From Bacillus marasmi (GTDB lineage Bacteria > Bacillota > Bacilli > Bacillales > Cytobacillaceae): DNA of 64,000 nt. Within the stretch, counting starts at the first letter, position 1. Every line of letters begins with the position of its first letter. Both the position numbers and the translations under genes were made by a program. Below, piece after piece: positions 15,954 to 24,590 of the stretch. Under the pieces are notes generated by a model. The model did not search any database and had not been told where the DNA came from. It saw only the letters and a list, made by a program, of their open reading frames with translations. The stretch covers positions 91,077-155,076 of the forward strand of contig NZ_LR656175.1 in NCBI RefSeq assembly GCF_902168435.1. The letters are read 5' to 3'.

Positions 15954-18940
15954 TATTTTGCCCTCCTAACATCGCAAAGGAATGCTTTATATTCTGGGAT
16001 GTTTGTATTGGCGTCCCCAATATGCGGTGTTAAGTGGTTCGCTGTTCCGCCAGTTGCGATTCCCTTGAAACCAAAGTGCCAAGGCATACCAACTTGGTGA
16101 ACAGTTTTACCTTTAACCTTAAACGGCTTAAAGCGCTTTGTAACCATTGCGTATGCTTTAATTTCACCGCGAGCAGATGAGATAATAACTTCATCTTTAT
16201 TTTTGATGCCCTTTTCACTTGCAAGTTGTTCGCCAATTTCCACGAACATATGTGGTGCTAATTCAGATAACCATGCTTGGTTACGTGTCATCGCTCCTGC
16301 CTGCCAGTGTTCAGACACACGATATGTTGAAGCAATGATTGGGTATTTAGAAGCATCACCTTGTGTCATGAACTCCTTCTCACCAAACTTAGTAGCAGGG
16401 TTCAATTGAACACTTGAGAATGCATTTGAAACTGGAGTTTCATATGGTTCATAGTGTTCAGGGAATGGACCTTCATTCATTGGTGCAAATAATCCACCTA
16501 ATCCAGTCGCATTCATAAAGTATGCATCTTTTCCTCCAGGTGCTTCAGGACCACGATCTTTCGGGAAGTCTGGTACGTCTTTACCAACCCAAGCGTTTTG
16601 TGCTCCATCCCACCAGATTACATCTTGGTTATTTTCTTTAGACCATGGAGTACCATCTGGTTTAGCAGAACAACGATTGTAAAGGACACGACGGTTTGCA
16701 GGCCAAGCAAATGACCAGTTTAGATAGTTACCATTTCCTGTATCTTTATTATCACGACGCTGTGATAAGTTTTTGCCTTCTTCTGGATAGAATCCGGAAT
16801 AAATCCAGCAACCACTTGCAGTAGAACCATCAGCCATTAGCTTAGCAAATCCAGGTACTAACTTCTTCGTTGCTGTCTCGTAACCATTAATTTCACGTGC
16901 AACTAAATCGATATCAATATGATGTCCTTCACCATATTCCCATGTCATAGCATTCATTGATGCTGCTGCTGGTGTCGATTCATTTTTATAAAGCTCTTTT
17001 AATTTAATTGCCAATAGGTGGATAATTTCTAAGTCACCTAATGATTCACCCTTTGGCTCAATTGCTTTCCAACGATACTGCATCCAACGGCCAGAGTTAG
17101 AAATTGATCCTTCTTTTTCAAATGATGAACATGCAGGTAGGAAGAATACTTCTGTATCAATCTCACTTGGATTAACACCAGCTTCCTTCTGCCAGAATGC
17201 GCTAGTCTCTGTTTCCCATAAGTCTACAGCGACCATCCATTTAAGATTGCTTAGCGCTTCATGTTCCTTACCTGAGTTTGGTCCACCAACAATTGGGTTT
17301 GTACCAAACATGAGTAAACCTTCGATTTCACCTCTAGACATCGCATCGAAAATTCTCATATGTGTGTAATCTTTCTTCGGTGTTAACTTAGGTAACCAGT
17401 GGTAACCAAATTCATTAGCACTTGTTGCGTTATCACCATAGAAAGCTTTTAACATACTTGTGTAGAACTTAGGCTTGTTTGTCCAGTAACCTGCTGCAGG
17501 TGTTACTTTCTTTAAGAAACCTTCGTAAGTTGCTTCTTCAGGAGTAGAAGTCGGAACTTCCATATATCCTGGGACATTGTTATATAATAAACCAAAGTCT
17601 GTAGAGCCTTGTACGTTTGATTCACCACGTAACGCATTGATTCCGCCGCCTTGTAAACCGATGTTTCCAAGTAGCAATTGAAGAATCCCGTATGAACGAA
17701 CGTTTTGTGAACCAACTGTATGCTGAGTTGTGCCCATCGCATACATAATTGTTCCGGCTTTACCTGGCTTACCAGTTTCAGCAAATGCCTTCACTACATT
17801 TAAGTAGTCTTCCTTTGGTGTACCAGTTACTTCTACAACTTTTTCAATCGTATAACGTGAGTAGTGCTTTTTCAGTTGTTGGAACACACAGCGTGGATCT
17901 TGAAGTGTAGTATCGCGTATAAACTTACCTTCTGCATCCTTCTTGAATGTCCACTTAGATTTATCATAGCTTCTTGTTTTCTCATCATAACCATTGAAAA
18001 TACCATCATCATAAGAGAAGTCATCTGTAACGATTAAAGAAGCATTAGTATAATAACGAACATATTCTTCATGATATAGCTTGTTTTCTAAAATATAGTT
18101 AATCATCCCGCCAAGGAATGCAATATCTGAACCAGAACGAAGTGGGGCATAAATATCTGCTTGGCTAGATGTTCTTGTAAATCTTGGGTCTACTGAAATG
18201 ATTTTTGCACCACGTTCTTTTGCTTGCGTTAACCATCTAAAGCTAATTGGATGGTTTTCTGCTGGGTTTGCACCCATGATTAGTGCGCAATCAGTATTTT
18301 TCAAGTCAACCCAGTGGTTTGTCATCGCGCCACGACCAACTGTAGGTGCCAGACCGGCAACCGTAGAGCTGTGTCATATCCGGGCCTGATGCTCAAGATA
18401 GGTTAACCCTAATCCCGCACGCATCAATTTACTTAGGATGTAAACTTCCTCATTATCTAGAGCTGCTCCACCCATGCTGGCAATTGCTTCTACTTTATTT
18501 GCAGGCATGCCATTTTCAGTTGCGATAAATTTACGATCGCGTGTATCTTTCACTTTCTTTGCAATTTGTTCAATTGCCCAGTCCCAATCGACCTCTTTCC
18601 ACTTATCAGCACCAGGTGCACGATACAAAGGTTTCTCTACACGCTTGTCTGATGTGAAAATTTGACGAACAGTTGTACCTTTACTACATAGGGTTCCTTC
18701 GTTGATCGGATTGTCTGGGTCCCCTTCTGTGTAAACTACGTCTTTCTCATTGGCATAAACCAAGATTCCGCAGCCTACTCCACAGAATGGACAAATGGTT
18801 GGTGTTGGTTTTAATGCTGCAATCTTAAATTCTTTTGTGCTTGCTTTGGCCTTTTTATCATCGAAGCCAAGTTCGACTACGGCCATCGTAATCGCTGTAG
18901 CACCAGACAACTTCAAAAATTGCCTTCTTGTAAAATCCAT
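15953..18940 (-). CDS. fdnG: Selenocysteine formate dehydrogenase catalytic subunit (UGA readthrough)
   Basis: Oxidises formate at a bis-MGD site outside the membrane. 995 residues from the ATG at 18938-18940 (AGAGGGGGCAGAAAT upstream). A twin-arginine signal, TRRQFLKLSGA, lies at about 4-14, followed by the [4Fe-4S] motif CPFCGVGC plus TLCSKG. An in-frame TGA at 18374-18376 occupies residue 189 in QARI-U-HSSTVAGLAPT; E. coli FdnG has ARV-U-HGPTVA at its selenocysteine. The frame continues unchanged for 806 codons, and a SECIS-like hairpin follows. A normal gene finder would call two genes. Selenocysteine genes (selA, selB, selC, selD) must lie elsewhere. Confidence 0.95.
18330..18376 (-). 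promoter_or_regulatory. Bacterial SECIS element after UGA of fdnG
   Basis: In RNA sense the UGA is followed after 11 nt by GGUUGCCGGUCUGGCACC (18345-18362). The arms pair with one bulged U and present a GGUCU loop. In the E. coli fdhF SECIS, GGUUGC-AGGUCU-GCACC begins at the same 11-nt distance and has the same bulged U and GGUCU. This one has one extra C-G pair. Confidence 0.9.
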
Positions 18941-18987
18941 ATTTCTGCCCCCTCTACTACTGTTGTATATCATCTATAAAACCCTAA

Positions 18988-19752
18988 TTAATAGGAAGAA
19001 CCCCCGACTTTCAATTCGACGAGATCATTGTTGACCCTACCAAAGGAAGTGTAGGCAATCGCCATTTTTCCTCTTAAATAGCCAATAAGCTCGATATTTA
19101 AATATTTGGCAAGTTGAACTGCTTGCTTTGTCGCAGCTGTTCGTGAGCCAATAACAGCAAAGCCATATTTAGCTGCCTTTGACAGCATTTCGTATGAAAC
19201 TCTACCAGTTGTTAATAGTATTAATTTCTGCGGGTCAAGGTGATTTCGCAGTGCATAGCCGATGATTTTATCGACTGCATTATGGCGACCGATGTCCTCA
19301 CGTACTGCGATGCTCCCATCCTCATGGACGATGCAAGCACCATGCATGCCGCCCGACTCTAAATACAACGGCGACTCCTGCGCGAATTGACTCCGCTTTT
19401 TTAATAGATAGCTTAATTGATAGGTTTGTTGTGAATTCACTTTGTCAAAGCTTTTGACATCGGTCATTGAAAAGAAGGTTACTCCTCTTCCGCAACCAGC
19501 AGTATAGTGTTTCTTTTTCGTGAAAAACACTTCACTATCAAACGCCTCGCTCAAAGTCACATGGATTGTACCCATATCTTCATTCACGCTAACCCCAAGC
19601 ACATCTTCAACCTTATCTATTAATCCTTCTGAAAATAAATATCCATAAGCCCAATCTACTAGATCCATATTCGTTAATTGAAAAACAGCGATTTCATAAC
19701 CATTTACAATCAATGAAATTGGATATTCATCAGGACAGCCTTTTCTATTCAT
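18988..19752 (-). CDS. fdhD: Formate dehydrogenase sulfurtransferase FdhD
   Basis: Transfers sulfur to the molybdenum cofactor of formate dehydrogenase. 254 residues from the ATG at 19750-19752 (AAAGGGGTGAAGTT before it). Motifs: CPDEYPISLIVNG, AVREDIGRHNAVDKIIG, TTGRVSYEM and IGSRTAATKQAVQLA. The conserved loop reads AGCGRG, i.e. CxxG, where E. coli FdhD has a CxxC pair, so only the first cysteine remains. First gene of the operon, 48 bp before fdnG, with an FNR-type promoter upstream. Confidence 0.93.
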   Translation of the reverse strand: MNRKGCPDEYPISLIVNGYEIAVFQLTNMDLVDWAYGYLFSEGLIDKVEDVLGVSVNEDMGTIHVTLSEAFDSEVFFTKKKHYTAGCGRGVTFFSMTDVKSFDKVNSQQTYQLSYLLKKRSQFAQESPLYLESGGMHGACIVHEDGSIAVREDIGRHNAVDKIIGYALRNHLDPQKLILLTTGRVSYEMLSKAAKYGFAVIGSRTAATKQAVQLAKYLNIELIGYLRGKMAIAYTSFGRVNNDLVELKVGGSSY

Positions 19753-19806
19753 AACTTCACCCCTTTTAGGTCCATAACACCGACGGGATTTGCTGATTTG
19801 GTTTCC

Positions 19807-19856
19807 CTTTACCATCATAGAGATTAGCAAGTAATCTGACTGCGACAAAAGTCACA
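19807..19856 (-). promoter_or_regulatory. FNR-type class II promoter of the fdh operon
   Basis: On the minus strand TGTGA-CTTTTG-TCGCA (19841-19856) differs from TGTGA-N6-TCACA at one base. A -10 hexamer TATGAT (19819-19814) begins 29.5 bp after the palindrome centre, predicting initiation near 19807 and a centre at -41.5. Confidence 0.75.
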
Positions 19857-19929
19857 CAAAAAAACCGTAAACACTAGAGAAATAGAACAAACTATCCTCT
19901 TAGTATTAATGTACAGCAAAAGCGATTGT

Positions 19930-19943
19930 TGACAGCGGTTACA
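19930..19943 (+). promoter_or_regulatory. Candidate catabolite response element (cre)
   Basis: TGACAGCGGTTACA fits the consensus TGWNANCGNTNWCA at every position. It lies about 130 bp upstream of the predicted fdh start site and 322 bp before pdxK. This would suit CcpA action, perhaps activation, on fdhD; the target gene is not decided by the sequence. Apart from this site and the FNR promoter, 19861-20264 is AT-rich with no gene seen. Confidence 0.5.
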
Positions 19944-20264
19944 TTGTGGCAAAGTTATTCCGATTTTATGACTTTTTTTTGGATATTTTGTGAACTACCA
20001 CAGTAATAATCTTTACCATCTATTTAATATGATAAATGTTTATTACTTGTCTCTTAATCTTAATATCAGTTCCAAATTATCACAGTAACTTTTCTCACGC
20101 ATTTACGGAATTTTTGACATTTTACGCACTTTTATATTAGTTTTTTGTATAAATTTTTTCATTAGGTAATGAGTATAATAAAAGGAATTTTTTCACAACG
20201 TTATAATACTGATATAATGATATCGATAAAATCGTTCTAGGATGATTTAAGGAGGATTAACAAT

Positions 20265-21104
20265 ATGGTGATGAAAAAAGTACTAACAATTGCCGGCTCT
20301 GATACTAGTGGAGGAGCAGGTATACAAGCGGACCTAAAAACATTCCAAGAGCTTGGAGTTTATGGGATGACAGCACTTACAACAGTTGTCACAATGGACC
20401 CGAAAAACCATTGGCATCACAACGTGTTTCCAATTGCGTTACATACACTAGAAGCACAGCTTGAAACGGCTCTATCCGTTGGTATAGATGCAATGAAGAC
20501 CGGAATGCTTGGCTCGGTTGACATTATTGAATTAGCTGCAAAAAAAATGGACGAAAGCAAAGTGAGTTCAATCGTTGTCGATCCAGTTATGGTTTGCAAA
20601 GGCGAAGATGAAGTTCTTCATCCAGAAACAGCCGATGCTTTACGTGAAGTGCTCGTTCAACGAGCTACAGTTGTGACGCCAAATTTATTCGAAGCCAGCC
20701 AACTTGCAAAAACAGGACCGATTCGCACTGTTGATGCAATGAAAGAGGCAGCAGCTAAAATTCATGAACTAGGTGCAAAGTATGTGTTAATAAAAGGCGG
20801 CAGCAAGTTAGCGCACGAGAAAGCTGTTGATTTATTGTTTGATGGGAAAAATTATCAGCTATTAGAATCTGAGCGAATTGAAACCACATATATTCATGGT
20901 GCAGGCTGTACATATTCAGCAGCAATTACTGCAGAACTCGCAAAAGGGAAATCAGTTGAAGAGGCAGTTAAAGTTGCTAAAGATTTCATTACTGAAGCGA
21001 TTCGCCACGGCTTTAAGCTGAATGAATATGTTGGACCAACGATGCATAAGGCATACCGATTATATGGCGCCGGCGCTTTAGAGGCTGAGCAGCTTAGCAA
21101 GTAG
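20265..21104 (+). CDS. pdxK: Pyridoxal/pyridoxine kinase (PdxK, ThiD-like)
   Basis: Ribokinase-fold vitamin B6 kinase, 279 residues. N-terminal [50 protein letters not shown], and the anion-hole motif [10 protein letters not shown] with catalytic Cys/Asp context near 210-220. It is closer to B. subtilis PdxK (YwdB) than to ThiD in VFPI, FEASQ and the [11 protein letters not shown] end, and ywdB also neighbours gerQ and ywdI there. HMP kinase activity is the main alternative. AAGGAGGATTAACAAT precedes ATG. Confidence 0.88.
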   Translation: MVMKKVLTIAGSDTSGGAGIQADLKTFQELGVYGMTALTTVVTMDPKNHWHHNVFPIALHTLEAQLETALSVGIDAMKTGMLGSVDIIELAAKKMDESKVSSIVVDPVMVCKGEDEVLHPETADALREVLVQRATVVTPNLFEASQLAKTGPIRTVDAMKEAAAKIHELGAKYVLIKGGSKLAHEKAVDLLFDGKNYQLLESERIETTYIHGAGCTYSAAITAELAKGKSVEEAVKVAKDFITEAIRHGFKLNEYVGPTMHKAYRLYGAGALEAEQLSK

Positions 21105-21153
21105 GGACTGTTTTTGCAGGGTGACCTTAGTTGGGTTGAGGGACATTTCGGTT

Positions 21154-21353
21154 GTGCATAAACTAAGATTTGTGTGCATAAATCGATATTTATGTTCATA
21201 TACAACCTTTCTTGTGCATAAATTTAACACTGCCTGGAAAAGTTGTGCATATATTTTAAAAGTCGTGCATATATCAAAAAAGTTGTATCATTTAATTTTT
21301 GAAATGAAGCATAAACATCAAAATCTGTGCATATATCACTGTTTGTGTGCAAA
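21154..21353. repeat. GTGCATA array with 20-bp period
   Basis: GTGCATA or close variants occur at 21154, 21174, 21194, 21214, 21245, 21265, 21285, 21307, 21327 and 21347. Most steps are exactly 20 bp and one unit is decayed. The array follows pdxK. The remaining DNA to 21570 is AT-rich without a recognised feature. Confidence 0.88.
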
Positions 21354-21570
21354 TAGATTTTCGGAAAAGTGTCTCTGATTAGTTTTTGGGTATAATTTAT
21401 TCCCATTTCTTCAAAAAAGGGACCTACGGCATCGAAAATTGAACAATATAGGATTTTTTTCTCCAAAAACACATTAAAGTGACGCAAAAAGCCCTCTAAT
21501 TTCTAGATTTTTTTGCTATTAAGTGCCTAAAAGTTTGATTGCATCATTAAATGCTATTCATAGATTATTT

Positions 21571-21606
21571 CAGACAGGACCAAAAGTATGGTCCTGTCTT
21601 ATTTTG
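21571..21606 (+). terminator. Intrinsic terminator upstream of yojF
   Basis: AGACAGGACC-aaaagtat-GGTCCTGTCT is followed by TATTTT. It lies 470 bp after pdxK and past the repeat array, so the pdxK transcript would include the array. Confidence 0.8.
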
Positions 21607-21729
21607 GAAATTTTTACCTACTAGTGCCTTATTTTTCGCAAATCAATATTGTTTTTAGTAAGATGTATATATGTCAAATTAGTGAAGCTAATCAGTAGTT
21701 TGGAAAGAATACAGGAAGGAGCAGATATT

Positions 21730-22077
21730 ATGGAGCTAATTATTCCAGAAAAGGTCCAGGCAGAAATCGATCGCTTTGCACAACAAGATGTCTACCTCCA
21801 CCTCGAAACAACCAACGGAGCCTATGCATCCCATTATAATGAAACTTTTCTTTCTGCTGGTGCATATATTCGCAACGCTTTAATCCGTTATGAGCATGGA
21901 AAAATCGTTGGAAACGGGCCATACCGTGTCGGACTCAAACTGGGAATCGGTTGGGTTTATGGAGAGGGACTAACGCATTTTGAAATTGCTGGTGAAGACC
22001 GCTTATTATTAGCTGGCCACGATAGCGAAGGAAAACTTGCCGTCGCACTAGAGCTAAGCAAAACCCCGTTTGAATAG
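21730..22077 (+). CDS. yojF: YojF family protein (DUF1806)
   Basis: 115-residue cytosolic protein of the YojF family, typically encoded directly before bshB2 and linked to bacillithiol by neighbourhood. It has IPEKVQAEIDRFAQQDVY, HLETTNGAYASHYN and GLKLGIGWVYGEGLTHF. The start is the ATG at 21730 after AGGAAGGAG; the frame is open further upstream, but without a better site. The usual tight yojF-bshB2 pairing is broken here by 550 bp of hairpin repeats. Confidence 0.88.
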   Translation: MELIIPEKVQAEIDRFAQQDVYLHLETTNGAYASHYNETFLSAGAYIRNALIRYEHGKIVGNGPYRVGLKLGIGWVYGEGLTHFEIAGEDRLLLAGHDSEGKLAVALELSKTPFE

Positions 22078-22573
22078 GAAAAGCGGAAGCGGCTTGTTCA
22101 GGGGCGACAGGCACAAGACAAGCAGGCTTGAAGGTCGTTCTTTGACCTTCTAGACTGATTGGCTTGTGACCCCGAGCCCCTAGCCGCTGAAGCTAGACAA
22201 ATCGAAAAGCGAAAGGCGCCCGGTTATCGGCGACAAGCACAAGACGAGCCGGCCTGAAGGTCGAACTTTACCTTCTGGACGGATTGTCTTGTGACCTCGA
22301 GCCGATGGCGCCTGCAGCTAGACAAATCGAAAAGCGGAAGCGGCTTGTTCAGCCCCGACAAGCTTAAGACGAGCCGGCCAAAAGGTTGTTCTTTAACCTT
22401 TTGGTCGGATTGGCTTAAGACCTCGAGGGGCTAGCCGCTGCAGCTGGACAAATCGAAAAGCGGAAGCGGCTTGTTCAGGGGCGACAGGCATAAGACGAAT
22501 CACGCAAGAGACGCTAGTCTCTGGAGGGATTTGGCTTATGACCCCGAGCCCCTTGCCGCTGCAGCTGGACATT
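22078..22573 (+). repeat. Four tandem copies of a dispersed ~120-nt hairpin element
   Basis: Copies begin near 22078, 22206, 22329 and 22454, each opening with GAAAAGCG and closing with AGCTAGACA or AGCTGGACA. Outer and middle segments are self-complementary (GACAAGCTTAAGACGAGCC with GGATTGGCTTAAGAC; GAAGGTCG with GACCTTC). The inner pair changes between copies but stays complementary: GGGGC/GCCCC, TCGGC/GCCGA, GCCCC/GGGGC, GGGGC/GCCCC. The elements fill the yojF-bshB2 gap. Confidence 0.93.
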
Positions 22574-22627
22574 AATCAAGTTCAAATACTTATAAACCAA
22601 TAATGTAGATAGAAAGGAGTTTTCCAA

Positions 22628-23293
22628 ATGGAGAAAGAGCGTCAATTACTAGTGATTTTTCCGCACCCTGATGATGAAGCCTTCGGTGTTTCAGGGACAA
22701 TTGCTCAACATGTCGCAAACGGGACACCAGTTACTTATGCCTGTTTAACACTAGGGGAAATGGGCCGAAATATGGGAAACCCTCTTTTTGCGACAAGAGA
22801 ATCACTTCCAAACATCCGTAAAGAAGAACTAATCAATGCTGCTAAAGTGCTTGGTATCCAAGATTTAAGAATGATGGGCTTGCGGGATAAAACGATAGAA
22901 TTTGAAGATGAGAATAAGCTTACGGAGATGATGACCTCCTTAATTGAAGATGTAAAACCATCACTTGTCATTTCATTTTATCCAGGCTACTCTGTCCATC
23001 CCGATCATGACGCTACTGGGGCAGCGGTTGTACGCGCTGTTGGCCAGTTACCTGAACATAAGCGTCCTACGCTCCACTGTGTTGCTTTTTCTAAAAACTG
23101 TGAACAGGAGATTGGCGAGCCGGATATTATCAACAATATCAGTTCAGTAGCTGAAATTAAAATGAATGCGATTAAAGCACATCTTTCCCAAACGCAATTA
23201 ACAGCTGCCGCCATGTCTGATAAACTCAGAGAAAATGATCCAGAAATCATTGCTCGAATGTTAACAGAACGTTTCTGGACGTATAAATTTTAG
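22628..23293 (+). CDS. bshB2: Bacillithiol biosynthesis deacetylase BshB2
   Basis: Zinc amidase of the PIG-L/LmbE family that removes acetyl from GlcNAc-malate in bacillithiol synthesis. 221 residues. Metal and catalytic residues: HPDDEAFG (about 12-19) and HPDHDATG (about 123-130). The PIG-L fold is kept by GEMGRNMG, LRDKTIEF and LRENDPE. AGAAAGGAG precedes the ATG. It is paired with yojF as in B. subtilis yojFG. Confidence 0.94.
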   Translation: MEKERQLLVIFPHPDDEAFGVSGTIAQHVANGTPVTYACLTLGEMGRNMGNPLFATRESLPNIRKEELINAAKVLGIQDLRMMGLRDKTIEFEDENKLTEMMTSLIEDVKPSLVISFYPGYSVHPDHDATGAAVVRAVGQLPEHKRPTLHCVAFSKNCEQEIGEPDIINNISSVAEIKMNAIKAHLSQTQLTAAAMSDKLRENDPEIIARMLTERFWTYKF

Positions 23294-23303
23294 ATATCAT
23301 ACT

Positions 23304-23340
23304 AAAAAAGTTAGCGAGGTCCATCCTCACTAACTTTTTT
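23304..23340. terminator. Terminator after bshB2
   Basis: AAAAAAGTTAGCGAGG and CCTCACTAACTTTTTT form a strong stem with A and T runs on both sides. Confidence 0.9.
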
Positions 23341-23348
23341 GTTTTTAT

Positions 23349-23527
23349 TCGGACACACGGTCCCTTATTTCGGTTAAAATCCTTAGTTTTTGTAATTATC
23401 CGGACATACAGTCCGCTATTTGTTTATTTAGAAGGTTGTTTTACGTGATTTAAGATAAATAAGAGCACCGGTGTCCGTTAAACGATCATTGTAGCATTTA
23501 TTCGCAAAATAAGGGCTGCTATGTCCG
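23349..23527. repeat. GGACA-type four-unit inverted module
   Basis: Two forward units, GGACA...TCCCTTATTT (GGACA at 23351) and GGACA...TCCGCTATTT (23402), are 51 bp apart. Two inverted units ending in TGTCCG (at 23472 and 23522) follow 50 bp apart. From the second GGACA to the first TGTCCG is 70 bp, the same as at 31405-31475 and 54635-54705. Confidence 0.9.
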
Positions 23528-23613
23528 CCAAAATCATAAACCTGCAATAAGTCACCCCATTATCCTCAATTTCGCAATACTATAATCAAAATCATGCGAA
23601 AACCTTCGCACCA

Positions 23614-24354
23614 TTAGCCTCGATTTTGGGTCAAAGCGCAGAAGTGGCACCAATCAAGAATAATGATTTTTTTGCCTTGAATATCAATAACGCCGTCCTT
23701 TTTTAATTTAGAAAATACTCTGCTAATGCTTTCTCGGGAGGTTCCGACTAGTGAAGCAAATTCCTGAACAGTTAGGGGTATTTCAATATGCATTCGATTG
23801 CAGTGGTTGGCGCCAAACTTTTGAGCGAGTCGTTCTAACGTTCTCATCGTTTTTGTATAAACGTCAAGCAAAGCGATATCTCGCATAATTGTCGTCATAT
23901 CCCGCAAAGCTTCACTCATATAACGGATCATCTGTACAGCCATTTCAGGTGACTTCATCAATTCGGCCTCAAGGTCGAGTGTATTAAGGAAATAAATATC
24001 TCCAGACTGAACCATTCGTGCTGTAGCTGGATAAAGGCTGCCAATTTGATTAAAAAGGCAAGCTTCCGCGAAAATTTCACCTTTCTTTTTTATACACACA
24101 ATAATTTCATTTCCTTGGTCGTCTTGCTTCGTTAGTTTAACGATACCTGAATGAACAAAATAAACCCCTTGTGCTTCTTCGTACTCAGAGATAATTTGCT
24201 CTCCTTTACGATGAGACTTTTTTATGATTCGATTCTCCAACAGGTTAAAGGATTTCTTAGGAAGGTTTTTGAACACTTCGATTTTCCCCAAAAACTCTTC
24301 AACTGTAGTCTTTTCTTGATTGTATATAGTTGAATTAATTAAACCATTGCTCAT
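23614..24354 (-). CDS. fnr: Crp/Fnr-family regulator, likely Fnr
   Basis: 246-residue transcription regulator. A cyclic-nucleotide-type beta barrel (about 25-140) is followed by a long dimer helix and a winged helix near 180-235. The recognition helix has GTSRESISRVFSKL; the E-x-x-S-R pattern is that of FNR proteins reading TGTGA/TTGAT. The C-terminus carries WCHFC, recalling the C-terminal cysteine cluster of B. subtilis Fnr, with further cysteines at VCIKK and NHCN; whether a cluster forms is inference. It is divergent from the nos operon and has its own near-consensus box. Confidence 0.85.
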   Translation of the reverse strand: MSNGLINSTIYNQEKTTVEEFLGKIEVFKNLPKKSFNLLENRIIKKSHRKGEQIISEYEEAQGVYFVHSGIVKLTKQDDQGNEIIVCIKKKGEIFAEACLFNQIGSLYPATARMVQSGDIYFLNTLDLEAELMKSPEMAVQMIRYMSEALRDMTTIMRDIALLDVYTKTMRTLERLAQKFGANHCNRMHIEIPLTVQEFASLVGTSRESISRVFSKLKKDGVIDIQGKKIIILDWCHFCALTQNRG

Positions 24355-24380
24355 TTACCCCATTCCTTCCCACCGTCACT

Positions 24381-24430
24381 TTTCCTTATTGTAACGAAAT
24401 TCAAACACTAATTAAGTGAGGTTTTTCACA
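24381..24430 (-). promoter_or_regulatory. FNR-type promoter of fnr
   Basis: AGTGA-GGTTTT-TCACA (24415-24430) has one mismatch to TGTGA-N6-TCACA. On the minus strand TACAAT (24393-24388) starts 29.5 bp from the centre, the class II distance, suggesting autoregulation. Confidence 0.6.
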
Positions 24431-24513
24431 GTTTCGTCATTTACGAACATTTTTTGACGATTTTAACCAATAAGGCACACTGACACAAAAACGTCACTAA
24501 AGGCCTGAAAAAC

Positions 24514-24563
24514 TGTGAACTACGTCACAATACGAGAATGGCATGCGCGTTAAGATGATTCAT
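24514..24563 (+). promoter_or_regulatory. Consensus FNR box and promoter of the nos operon
   Basis: TGTGA-ACTACG-TCACA (24514-24529) is a perfect match. TAAGAT (24551-24556) is placed so that the box is centred at -41.5 from a start near 24563. This puts the first in-frame ATG (24543) upstream of the transcript and supports the TTG start at 24591. Confidence 0.85.
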
Positions 24564-24590
24564 GTAATTAAGTCTAGGGGGGAAAACAAC

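Noticed and set aside
18326-18376. Frameshift or nonsense mutation making fdnG a pseudogene
   Set aside because: The frame is unchanged across the TGA, flanking residues match the family on both sides, and a SECIS-like hairpin follows at the right distance.
20265-21104. Calling this gene thiD (HMP phosphate kinase)
   Set aside because: Sequence features and the ywd-type neighbourhood fit PdxK better; ThiD activity cannot be fully excluded.
21224-21487. 87-residue frame after pdxK on the minus strand
   Set aside because: It lies in the GTGCATA repeat, has no ribosome site, and has no recognisable sequence.
24543-24590. N-terminal extension of the nos cytochrome from ATG 24543
   Set aside because: It lies upstream of the predicted FNR-dependent start site and lacks a ribosome site; TTG 24591 has one.
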